DNA of 64,000 nucleotides, from the NCBI RefSeq assembly GCF_036250735.1, contig NZ_CP109430.1, forward strand, positions 6,448,001 through 6,512,000, written 5' to 3'. This document shows positions 37,028 through 55,194 of the stretch, piece after piece; position 1 is the first letter of the stretch; each line of letters begins with the position of its first letter. The notes below the pieces were generated by a model. That model saw only the letters and a list, made by a program, of their open reading frames with translations, searched no databases and was not told where the DNA came from. A program made the position numbers and the translations under genes. Origin of the DNA: Streptosporangium sp. NBC_01495 (GTDB lineage: Bacteria; Actinomycetota; Actinomycetes; Streptosporangiales; Streptosporangiaceae).

Positions 37028-38380
37028 CTACCGCCCGATCCCGCGGTAGGCGAAGCCCACCCGTCTCAGCTCGGCGATCGTCTCCCTGGGGTAGTAGGCC
37101 CGGCCGTCGATCAGCACGCAGGAGCCGGACACCATCTCGCGGAGTTCGGTGAAGTCGATGGCCCCGAACTCCCTGTGCCAGGCGAGCACCGCCACGCAGT
37201 CGGCGCCGGACACCGCCTCCTCGTACGACTCGGACACCTTCAGCCCGAAGGTCTTCTCCACCTCGTCCGGGTGCACCAGCGGGTCGAAGGCGGTCACCTC
37301 GACCCCGGCGTCGCGCAGACCGGACACCACCGGCTGGGTGGGTGTCTCCCGCAGGTCGCCGGTGTCGTTCTTGAAGGCGAGCCCGAGCACCGCCACCTTG
37401 GCCCCCTCAGGTCGCTTACCGAGCTTGGCGAGCTCGGCGAGGATCAGCTCCACGGTGTACAGCGGCATGCCGGCGTTGACCTCGCGGGCCGCCGGAATGG
37501 TGAGCATGTCGATTCCCCGGCCTTTCGCCGCCTGCCACACCATCCACGGATCCTTGGTCAGGCACGAACCGCCGACCCCGACACTGGGCAGCAGGATGTT
37601 GACGTTTCCGTTTCCCTTCGGAATGGTGTTCGCGGCCGAAATCACGTCCAGGACGTCCATATCGAAAGTGGCGCAGAGTTTGGCCAGTTCGTTGGCGAGC
37701 GCGATGTTGTGGTCGATCCACCAGTTGTCGGCGAGTTTCACCATCTCCGCGGCCTCCAGCGAGGCGCACGCGATGACCTCGACCCCGATCGCGCGCCGCC
37801 AGAAGGCCACGGCCGCCTCGGTGCTCTCCTGGCACCAGCCTCCGACGACTATCGGGAAACTCCGCATCTCCGCCAGTGCCGTGCCCTCCGAGAGACGCTC
37901 GGGGCAGAACGCGAGCCCGAAGTCCACCCCGCAGGTGAGGCCGCTCCGCTCAAGGATCGGGACGACCAGTTCCCTGGTCACCCCCGGTGGCACGGTGCTC
38001 TTGAAGATAAGGAGCTGGCCTCGCCGGATCCGCTGGCTCAACTCCTCGCAGGCGCCCTTGAGCTGGGCGTCCTTCAACACACCGCGGCCGTGGATGGGGG
38101 TGCCGACCGCCACGATGACGACGTCCGCCCCGGTGATCGCGTCGTAGTCGGTGGTCACCCGCAGCTTGCCCGCGTCGAGTCCGCCGGCCATCAGCTCGGG
38201 CAGGCCGGTCTCGCTGAACCGGCAGTGCCGGTCGTTCAGCTCCTCGACGAGAGTCGTGTCGGTGTCGACACCGATCACCTCGACCCCCCTGTCGGCGAGG
38301 ACGGCCGCCACACAGGAACCGACATAACCCAGGCCGAGAACGGCCGCGGTGATGTCTTCGGAATCCGGCAGGAATTGCAT
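37028..38380 (-). CDS. ugd: UDP-glucose 6-dehydrogenase
   Basis: This 450-residue protein has the NAD motif VLGLGYVGSCVAAVLADRG at the N-terminus, the central FCPERLSEG segment and the catalytic cysteine in GGSCLTKD (Cys273). The C-terminal domain has VLGLAFKNDTGDLRETP. The enzyme oxidises UDP-glucose to UDP-glucuronate with two NAD+. The start at 38380 has GGAGCG five to ten bases upstream; the upstream ATG at 38428 would add 16 residues before the Rossmann strand. It is the first gene of a three-gene operon. In secondary-metabolite clusters such a gene usually feeds a pentose or uronic acid sugar (for example CalS8). Confidence 0.95.
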   Translation of the reverse strand: MQFLPDSEDITAAVLGLGYVGSCVAAVLADRGVEVIGVDTDTTLVEELNDRHCRFSETGLPELMAGGLDAGKLRVTTDYDAITGADVVIVAVGTPIHGRGVLKDAQLKGACEELSQRIRRGQLLIFKSTVPPGVTRELVVPILERSGLTCGVDFGLAFCPERLSEGTALAEMRSFPIVVGGWCQESTEAAVAFWRRAIGVEVIACASLEAAEMVKLADNWWIDHNIALANELAKLCATFDMDVLDVISAANTIPKGNGNVNILLPSVGVGGSCLTKDPWMVWQAAKGRGIDMLTIPAAREVNAGMPLYTVELILAELAKLGKRPEGAKVAVLGLAFKNDTGDLRETPTQPVVSGLRDAGVEVTAFDPLVHPDEVEKTFGLKVSESYEEAVSGADCVAVLAWHREFGAIDFTELREMVSGSCVLIDGRAYYPRETIAELRRVGFAYRGIGR

Positions 38381-38621
38381 GCTCGCTCCATTCGGCAGCA
38401 GCCCTGATCGTCCGGGAGGGAATCGCACGGAGATTCAGAACTCGCGCAACATCGGCACACCGGGGGAAGCCGTTCGCCGCGACCGCCCCGACCCAGAACA
38501 GCACCGTCACCAGGAGGCATGGAAAAAGCGAAAAGGTCCGCGAAACGTCGAATTCACCGACAGTGCTTGTGTAACGAGACTATGGTCGGCGACTTTGCCG
38601 CGACAACCCCTATCGGAGCCC
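38381..38621 (-). promoter_or_regulatory. Upstream region of the UDP-sugar operon
   Basis: These 241 bases lie between the TetR stop and the dehydrogenase start and contain no convincing gene. A possible minus-strand promoter reads TTGTCG (about 38609-38604) and TAGTCT with about 18 bases between. This is a weak match. Confidence 0.35.
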
Positions 38622-39278
38622 CTAGCTCCCCTGAGCAGGGGGATCCGGCTGCGGCTCGGCGGCGGCATCATCCGGCGTCTGCGGCCCGGCGGCGGGGAGG
38701 CTTCTCAGGACCGCGCGGATGGCCTCGCCCAGATCCCCACCGGACGGGGCGCGGTCGGGGTCGAGGAGCCACTGCAGCGCCAGGCCCGGGAGCAGGGCGA
38801 GGACCAGCGAGCCGATGGTGCGGGCGGCCCCCTCGTCGATCCCCGAGGTGGCCTTCATGATCACCGAGGCCATCCCCGCGCGGGTCTCCTCGAAGCTCGT
38901 CGCGAGCTGCTCGCGGAGCTCCGGAATGTGCTCGGCCTGGGCGAACGCCTCCACGCTGGAGACCCAGAGCGGGCGATGCGTGGCGAAGGACTGGATGAGG
39001 TGCGTCCACGCCTTCTCGAACTGCTCGATCGGATCGGCGTCGGCGTCCCAGGACAGCGAGAGCATGACCGCGTCGAGCTCGTCGCCCCACTCGGCGAACG
39101 ACTCGATGATGGCGGCGGTCAGCAGGGCTTCCTTGGAACCGAAGTGATAGCCGATGGAGGCGAGGTTGGCGCCGGAGGCGGCGACGATGTCGCGGGCGGT
39201 CGTGCGCCCGTATCCGCGCTCATGGAGGCAGCGTTTGGCACCCGCCAGCAGATCATCCCGGTGTCCCACGATCATCAT
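38622..39278 (-). CDS. TetR-family repressor, probable regulator of the exporter
   Basis: This is a 218-residue TetR-type protein. The N-terminal helix-turn-helix covers about residues 15-55 (TTARDIVAASGANLASIGYHF then GSKEALL). The C-terminal ligand domain has the PLWVSSVEAF and LLPGLALQWLLDPDRAP segments of TetR_C proteins found next to efflux pumps. The start has AGG shortly before ATGATG. It faces the DHA2 exporter across 76 bases containing a 17-base dyad, the standard arrangement for a repressor that senses the exported compound. Confidence 0.93.
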   Translation of the reverse strand: MMIVGHRDDLLAGAKRCLHERGYGRTTARDIVAASGANLASIGYHFGSKEALLTAAIIESFAEWGDELDAVMLSLSWDADADPIEQFEKAWTHLIQSFATHRPLWVSSVEAFAQAEHIPELREQLATSFEETRAGMASVIMKATSGIDEGAARTIGSLVLALLPGLALQWLLDPDRAPSGGDLGEAIRAVLRSLPAAGPQTPDDAAAEPQPDPPAQGS

Positions 39279-39354
39279 CTTACCTGATCATCGACCTGGC
39301 GGACCGCCCCATCATCGTCTATACAAACATATAAGACATATGTACATTGATCGC
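39279..39354. promoter_or_regulatory. Divergent tetR-exporter promoter region with dyad 39327-39343
   Basis: This short AT-rich region contains ACATAT-N5-ATATGT (39327-39343), a perfect 6-base inverted repeat and a plausible TetR operator. It ends 11 bases before the exporter ATG, so binding would block exporter expression. No Shine-Dalgarno sequence is seen before that ATG, so the exporter mRNA may be leaderless or nearly so. Confidence 0.6.
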
Positions 39355-40962
39355 ATGACAGTCCCAGCGAAGGCAGGAAAGCGCGAGTGGGTAGGGCTCG
39401 CGGTCCTGGTGCTTCCCACTCTGTTGATCTCCATGGACATGACGGCGCTGTTCTTCGCGCTGCCCAATCTGAGCGCCGACCTGGCTCCGAGCAGCGCCCA
39501 GCTGCTGTGGATCATGGACATCTACGCGTTCCTGCTCGCCGGTTCGATGATCACGATGGGCACGCTGGGCGACCGGGTCGGCCGGCGCAAGATGCTCATC
39601 ATCGGCGGGGCCGTGTTCGGCGTGGTGTCGGTGGCGGCCGCGTTCTCCGACTCGGCGGAGATGCTGATCGCCACGCGCGCGCTGCTGGGCCTGGCCGGAG
39701 CCACCCTGGCGCCCTCGACCCTGTCACTGATCCGCAGCATGTTCCTCGACGACCGTCAGCGACGGACCGCGATCGCCATCTGGACCGCCGGGTTCTCCGG
39801 CGGCGCGGGGCTGGGCCCGATGCTGGGCGGCGTGCTGCTGGAGCACTTCTGGTGGGGATCGGTGTTCCTGGTCAACGTCCCGGTCATGCTGCTCCTGGTG
39901 GTGCTCGCACCCCTGTTGCTCCCCGAGTTCCGCGACCCCAACCCGGGCAGGTTCGACCTGTTCAGCGCGTTCCTCTCCCTGGCGGCCGTCCTGCCGGTCA
40001 TCTACGGCGTCAAGATGCTGGCCGAGGACGGCGTGCAGTGGTCGCCCCTGGCCGCGATCGCCTTCGGGGTCGTGATGGGGGTCGTCTTCGTACGGCGGCA
40101 ACGGCAGCTGACCGACCCGCTCATCGACGTGCGGCTGTTCGCCGACCGGGCGTTCAGCACCTCCATCGGGGCCAACGTGCTCAGCATCTTCGGCATCGTC
40201 GGCTTCGGCTTCTTCGGCACCCAGTATATGCAGCTCGTCCTGGGGATGCGACCGCTCACCGCGGCGCTGTGGACCCTGCTGATCGCCCCGGCGATGGCGG
40301 TCTCCGTCCTGTCGGCCTCCCTGCTGGTGCGATGGTTCCGCCCGGCGTACGTGGTCGCCGGGGCGCTCGCGCTGATGGCTGCGGGCTTCGCCGCGCTCAG
40401 CCAGGTCTACATCGGCGATTCGCTGCTGATCGTGGGAGTGGGCTTCATGCTGCTCGCGGGCGGCTCGGGCGCGGTGGGCGCGCTCGCCGTCGACATGATC
40501 GTCGCAGCCGCGCCACCGAAACGGGCGGGTGCGGCCTCGGCGCTGTCCGAGACCGGATCGGAGTTCGGCGGCGCCCTCGGGGTCGCGATCCTGGGCAGCG
40601 TCGGCGCCACCGTCTACCACGCCCAGATGGACGACGCGATCCCGCCCGGACTCCCGCCGGAGGCCGCGGAGGCGGCCAGGGACACCCTCGGCGGCGCCAT
40701 GGAGGTGTCCAGATTCCTGCCGGATCCGGCCGTGTTCGTCCAGGTCGCGCAGGAGGCCTTCACCGAGGGGATGCGAACGGCGGCGACCGTCGGCGCCGCG
40801 ATCCTGGCCGTGACCGCGGTCCTGGCCGTGCTGCTGCTGCGACACCTGCGGTCGGACGTTCAGAAGGACTCGGACGCCCGGAAGAACTCGGACGTTCAGC
40901 GGGACTCGGATGCCCAGAAGGACGGGGCCGCCGTCACGGCGGACCTGACGAACGAACCCTGA
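39355..40962 (+). CDS. DHA2-family (EmrB/QacA) multidrug exporter
   Basis: This 535-residue MFS transporter has about 14 hydrophobic segments. Family motifs are SMDMTALFFALPNLSADL in TM1, motif A GTLGDRVGRRKML, and motif C GGAGLGPMLGGVLL followed by FLVNVPV. It should be a proton-driven exporter in the plasma membrane, and self-resistance or product export is inferred from its place in the cluster. The start at 39355 is chosen because TM1 begins soon after. An in-frame ATG at 39340 overlaps the operator. The hydrophilic C-tail contains four 6-residue repeats (18-bp units, 40852-40923). It converges with the thioesterase gene. Confidence 0.93.
   Translation: MTVPAKAGKREWVGLAVLVLPTLLISMDMTALFFALPNLSADLAPSSAQLLWIMDIYAFLLAGSMITMGTLGDRVGRRKMLIIGGAVFGVVSVAAAFSDSAEMLIATRALLGLAGATLAPSTLSLIRSMFLDDRQRRTAIAIWTAGFSGGAGLGPMLGGVLLEHFWWGSVFLVNVPVMLLLVVLAPLLLPEFRDPNPGRFDLFSAFLSLAAVLPVIYGVKMLAEDGVQWSPLAAIAFGVVMGVVFVRRQRQLTDPLIDVRLFADRAFSTSIGANVLSIFGIVGFGFFGTQYMQLVLGMRPLTAALWTLLIAPAMAVSVLSASLLVRWFRPAYVVAGALALMAAGFAALSQVYIGDSLLIVGVGFMLLAGGSGAVGALAVDMIVAAAPPKRAGAASALSETGSEFGGALGVAILGSVGATVYHAQMDDAIPPGLPPEAAEAARDTLGGAMEVSRFLPDPAVFVQVAQEAFTEGMRTAATVGAAILAVTAVLAVLLLRHLRSDVQKDSDARKNSDVQRDSDAQKDGAAVTADLTNEP
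40852..40923 (+). repeat. Four 18-bp tandem repeats in the exporter tail
   Basis: Four consecutive 18-base units, each beginning TCGGA(C/T), encode S-D-(V/A)-(Q/R)-(K/R)-(D/N) repeats in the cytoplasmic tail. The unit is a multiple of three, so copy-number changes would keep the frame. Confidence 0.9.
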
Positions 40963-40988
40963 ACCCCCGGGGCCGAGCCCCGGGGTTC
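40961..40988. terminator. Bidirectional hairpin between exporter and thioesterase gene
   Basis: GAACCCCCGGGGC and GCCCCGGGGTTC pair around a CGA loop with one bulged C, beginning at the exporter stop. The two genes converge with only 38 bases between stops, so this hairpin can end both transcripts. Confidence 0.7.
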
Positions 40989-41000
40989 ATCGCTCCGGGA

Positions 41001-44000
41001 TCACAGCGTGGCGCGCAACCATCCCTCGATCGCCTGAGCCGTCGTACCCGCGTGCGCCTCCTCCATCATCGTGAAGTGGTCGCCCGGCACCTGCAGCGTG
41101 GTGTGAGCGGACTTGAGGTCGGCCCGCCAGCCGTCGGCCCCGGCGGGGACGTCACCGAGAATCGAGTTCTCGGCACGGACGAACAGCACCGGCGCCTCGA
41201 TCTCCTCCAGCGTCACCTCGCCGATCAGCCGGACATAGCGCCCCATCGACGACAGCCGCGCGCTGTTGAACGGCCCGATCTCGGGCTCTCTCTCCAGTAG
41301 CCCGTAGAGCATCTGATCCCAGACCGCCTTGTTGTCCTCGTCGCGTACCAGGTAGGTGTCGAGCATGACGACCGCCTCGGGGCCTCGGCCGAGCCGCTCC
41401 AGACGACCGGCCGCGGCGTGCGCGAAGATCCCGCCCGAGGACATCCCGGCGAGCACGAAGGGCCGCTCGCCCGCATCCGCGCGCACACTCTCGGCGAACA
41501 CCTCAACCGCCGCCTCCACCGACTCGGGCAGGCTCTCGCCCCTGGAGATACCGAGCACCCGGAGCGCCGAGACCTCTCGCTCACCGCGGAAGTACCTGGC
41601 GAAACGCGCGTACTGCTGGACACCGCCGAGCGCCATCGGTGAGGGGAAGCAGTACAGGACCGGCTGCCGAGGCCCATCGGCGAGCTTCACCGGCGCCGGC
41701 ACCTGTCCGAGGTCTTTGACGGAGGCGAACGAGGGCCGGGTGGCGGCCACCCCGTCCAGCATGTCGAACCCCCGCTGCATCCGGCCGGAGTAGACCGCCT
41801 CCCTGAAGATCTCGCTCAGGGTGTCGGCGGCGGACGCGACGAGGGCCGGGCTCTCCGCTCTCTCCACGGGTCTGTCCACGGGCGGGCTCTCGGCCAGCGC
41901 GGCCACGAGGTGGCGGACGAGGTCGTCGGGAGTCGCATGGTCGAACACGACCGTGGCCGGGAGGTCCAGCCCGATGGCCGCGCTCAACGCGCCACGCAGT
42001 TCCATCGCGGTCGCGGAGTCGAAACCGGACTCGAAGAACCCGGCTTCCGGATCTACGCTGTCGGCCGACGGGTGGCCCAGGACGTACGCGGTACGGGTCA
42101 GCACCAGTTCCCGCACCCGCTGCCGCCGCTCCTCCGGCGAGAGATCCGGCGGCAACGGCTCCACCTCGGGCACGGCGGCGAGGGTCTGCTCCGCGAGGTC
42201 ACCCGGCGGAACGCTCAGCCAGTAGCGCTGTCGTTGGAAGGGGTAGGTCGGCAGATCGACCCGCCGAGCACCCGACCCGGCGAACATCGCCGGCCAGTCG
42301 ACCGTGACGCCTCGGGCCCACGCCTGGCCCAGTCCACGGACCGCCGCCTCGACCTCGTCGTGACCCTTACGTGCCAGGGGGACGAAGACGGCGGTCTGGG
42401 TCTCCATCGCCGACAGGGCCGGGCTCGGTCCGGCTTCGATGAACGTGGTGACGCCCTCGGTCTCCAGGGTCCGCACCGCGTCGCCGAACCGGACCGGCTC
42501 ACGGACCTGCCGCACCCAGTACTCCGGCGACGCGATCTCGTCGGGGTCGGCGAGGTGACCGGTCAGGGTCGATGCCAGCGGAATGCGGGGGCGGTTCCAC
42601 GACACCGATTCCAGGACCGTGCGGAACTCCTGCAGCATCGGGTCCATCCGCGCCGAATGGAAAGCATGCGAGACCCGCAACCGCTTGACCCGGTACGCCC
42701 CGTCCAGCCGGTTCAGCAGTGCCTCGACCGCGTCCTCATCACCCGAGACCACCACCGAGACCGGGCCGTTGACCGCCGCCAACCCCACCCGCTCATTCAA
42801 ATACGGAGCGATGTCCGACTCCGAGGCCGCTACCGCGGCCATCGCCCCACCTGAAGCCAGGCTTTGCATCAACCGGCCGCGTGCCTCCACCACCCGGCAG
42901 GCGTCTTCCAACGACCACACCCCTGCCACATGAGCAGCGGCGATCTCCCCTACGGAGTGCCCTCCAACGAAGTCCGGGACCACTCCCCAGGACTCCAACA
43001 ACCGGAAGAGGGCGACCTCGAACGCGAACAGGCCGCTCTGGGCATACACCGTCTGATCGATCAGCTCCGAACCACGGAACACCACCTCCTTGACCGAAGA
43101 GGCGCATGCCGCGTCGAACGCCTCCGCGAACACCGGGAACGCCGCATACAACCCCGACCCCATCCCAGCCCGCTGCGCCCCCTGCCCCGAGAACAGCACC
43201 GCGTGGCGACCACCCACGACCGACCCACTCACCACCCCCTGACCCACCACCACCGCACGATGATCCAGAACCGTCCGGCTCGTGGCCAGCGAGTACCCGA
43301 CGTCCAGCGCATCCCCCGCCCACGACGCCAACCGCGCGACCTGCGCACCCAACCCCTCAGCGGACTTGGCCGACACCACCCACGGCACCACCGGCAACAC
43401 CCGCTCCACCACCGGCGCGACCGGCTCCTCCACCACCCCCTCCACGATCACGTGCGCGTTCGTCCCACTGATCCCGAACGACGACACTCCCGCCCGGCGG
43501 GGTCTTTCGCGCTCCGGCCACGAACGAGACTCCCCCAACAGCTCCACCGCACCCGACGACCAATCCACATGCGACGACGGCTCATCCACATGCAACGACC
43601 TCGGCATCACCCCATGCCGCATCGCCATCACCATCTTGATCACACCGGCCACACCGGCAGCGGCCTGGGGATGCCCGAGGTTGGACTTCACCGACCCCAA
43701 CCACAAAGGAGCCGACCGATCCTGACCGTAGGTGGCCAACAACGCCTGCGCCTCGATCGGGTCGCCGAGCGTCGTCCCCGTACCGTGCCCCTCCACCACA
43801 TCCACCTGATCCGCCGACACCCGAGCATTCGCCAACGCCTGACGAATCACCCGCTGCTGCGCCGGACCATTGGGCGCCGTCAACCCATTCGACGCCCCAT
43901 CCTGATTCACCGCACTACCACGAATCACCGCCAACACCTGATGCCCATTACGACGAGCATCCGACAACCGCTCCAACACCAGCAGTCCCATGCCCTCGGC

Positions 44001-44768
44001 GAAACCGGTTCCGTCGGCGGAGGTGGCGAACGCCCTGCACCGGCCGTCGGCCGACAGGCCCCGCTGCCGGGAGAACTCCACGAACGTCCCTGGCGTCGCC
44101 ATCACCGTCACGCCACCGGCCAGTGCCAGCGAGCACTCCTCACCGCGCAACGACTGAACCGCCAGATGCAGTGCCACCAGGGAGGAGGAGCAGGCCGTGT
44201 CCACCGTCACCGCCGGCCCCTCCAGACCGAAGGTGTAGGCCACCCGCCCGGACACGATGCTTCCCGAACCGAAACTGCCGGGATAGTCGTGATACATCGC
44301 CCCCGCGAACACGCCGGTCCGGCTTCCGCGCAGCGCGATGGGGTCGAGTCCGGCGCTCTCTAGCGCCTCCCACGCGCCCTCCAGCAGCAACCGCTGCTGC
44401 GGATCGGTGCCCAGCGCCTCGCGGGGGGACATCCCGAAGAAGGCCGGATCGAACTCCCCCGCGTCGTGCAGGAACCCACCCTGCCGGGTGTAACTGGTCC
44501 CCGGACGGCCCGGCTCGGGGTGGTAGAGCTTCTCGATCTCCCAGTCCCGGTCGCCGGGGAACTCCGTGATCGCGTCGCCGCCGTCGGCCACCAGCCGCCA
44601 CAGCTCCTCCGGAGAGGTCACCCCGCCCGGGAACCGGCAGGACATACCGATGACCGCGATCGGCTCGCGCGACTGGGCCACGAGTTTCCTGTTCTGCTCG
44701 CGCAGCCTTTCGCTCTCCTTGAGAGACGCGCGGAGTGCTTCGACGACCTTCGTGTCAGGACTCGTCAT
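41001..44768 (-). CDS. Terminal PKS module: KS-AT-ACP-TE
   Basis: This 1255-residue protein starts with a docking helix (MTSPDTKVVEALRASLKES). It then has KS (about 34-455, Cys193), a malonyl-type AT (about 535-850, Ser605, HAFH), ACP (Ser918 in GFDSATAMEL) and a C-terminal thioesterase (about 1025-1253). The TE has GMSSGG with nucleophile Ser1110, an Asp in VVMLDTY and His1231 in GDHF. No KR, DH or ER is present, so the last condensation leaves a beta-ketone and the TE releases a 3-oxoacyl chain by hydrolysis or macrolactonisation. It begins seven bases after the stop of the preceding bimodule gene and its docking helix suits that gene's tail. The TE marks the end of the assembly line. Confidence 0.97.
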   Translation of the reverse strand: MTSPDTKVVEALRASLKESERLREQNRKLVAQSREPIAVIGMSCRFPGGVTSPEELWRLVADGGDAITEFPGDRDWEIEKLYHPEPGRPGTSYTRQGGFLHDAGEFDPAFFGMSPREALGTDPQQRLLLEGAWEALESAGLDPIALRGSRTGVFAGAMYHDYPGSFGSGSIVSGRVAYTFGLEGPAVTVDTACSSSLVALHLAVQSLRGEECSLALAGGVTVMATPGTFVEFSRQRGLSADGRCRAFATSADGTGFAEGMGLLVLERLSDARRNGHQVLAVIRGSAVNQDGASNGLTAPNGPAQQRVIRQALANARVSADQVDVVEGHGTGTTLGDPIEAQALLATYGQDRSAPLWLGSVKSNLGHPQAAAGVAGVIKMVMAMRHGVMPRSLHVDEPSSHVDWSSGAVELLGESRSWPERERPRRAGVSSFGISGTNAHVIVEGVVEEPVAPVVERVLPVVPWVVSAKSAEGLGAQVARLASWAGDALDVGYSLATSRTVLDHRAVVVGQGVVSGSVVGGRHAVLFSGQGAQRAGMGSGLYAAFPVFAEAFDAACASSVKEVVFRGSELIDQTVYAQSGLFAFEVALFRLLESWGVVPDFVGGHSVGEIAAAHVAGVWSLEDACRVVEARGRLMQSLASGGAMAAVAASESDIAPYLNERVGLAAVNGPVSVVVSGDEDAVEALLNRLDGAYRVKRLRVSHAFHSARMDPMLQEFRTVLESVSWNRPRIPLASTLTGHLADPDEIASPEYWVRQVREPVRFGDAVRTLETEGVTTFIEAGPSPALSAMETQTAVFVPLARKGHDEVEAAVRGLGQAWARGVTVDWPAMFAGSGARRVDLPTYPFQRQRYWLSVPPGDLAEQTLAAVPEVEPLPPDLSPEERRQRVRELVLTRTAYVLGHPSADSVDPEAGFFESGFDSATAMELRGALSAAIGLDLPATVVFDHATPDDLVRHLVAALAESPPVDRPVERAESPALVASAADTLSEIFREAVYSGRMQRGFDMLDGVAATRPSFASVKDLGQVPAPVKLADGPRQPVLYCFPSPMALGGVQQYARFARYFRGEREVSALRVLGISRGESLPESVEAAVEVFAESVRADAGERPFVLAGMSSGGIFAHAAAGRLERLGRGPEAVVMLDTYLVRDEDNKAVWDQMLYGLLEREPEIGPFNSARLSSMGRYVRLIGEVTLEEIEAPVLFVRAENSILGDVPAGADGWRADLKSAHTTLQVPGDHFTMMEEAHAGTTAQAIEGWLRATL
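43770..43933. repeat. 164-bp perfect KS repeat, copy 1
   Basis: By eye this stretch of KS coding sequence matches 49114-49277 base for base. The two copies lie in the terminal module and in the second module of the neighbouring bimodule gene. Both use codons such as TTG, GGT and GAT that are rarer in the rest of the PKS genes. Confidence 0.9.
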
Positions 44769-44775
44769 TGCGGCG

Positions 44776-55164
<10,389 letters not shown>

Positions 55165-55194
55165 ATCCAGCCCCGCCCATTTCCACCCGAAGCC

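Noticed and set aside
36043..38380. Calicheamicin-like (enediyne) cluster suggested by the CalS8/CalS9-like pair
   Set aside because: No iterative enediyne PKS or its accessory genes are present. The PKS genes are ordinary modular enzymes, and the same sugar genes occur in other cluster types.
39724..40845. Minus-strand open frame opposite the exporter
   Set aside because: It lacks any recognisable domain and lies entirely antisense to a clear membrane transporter.
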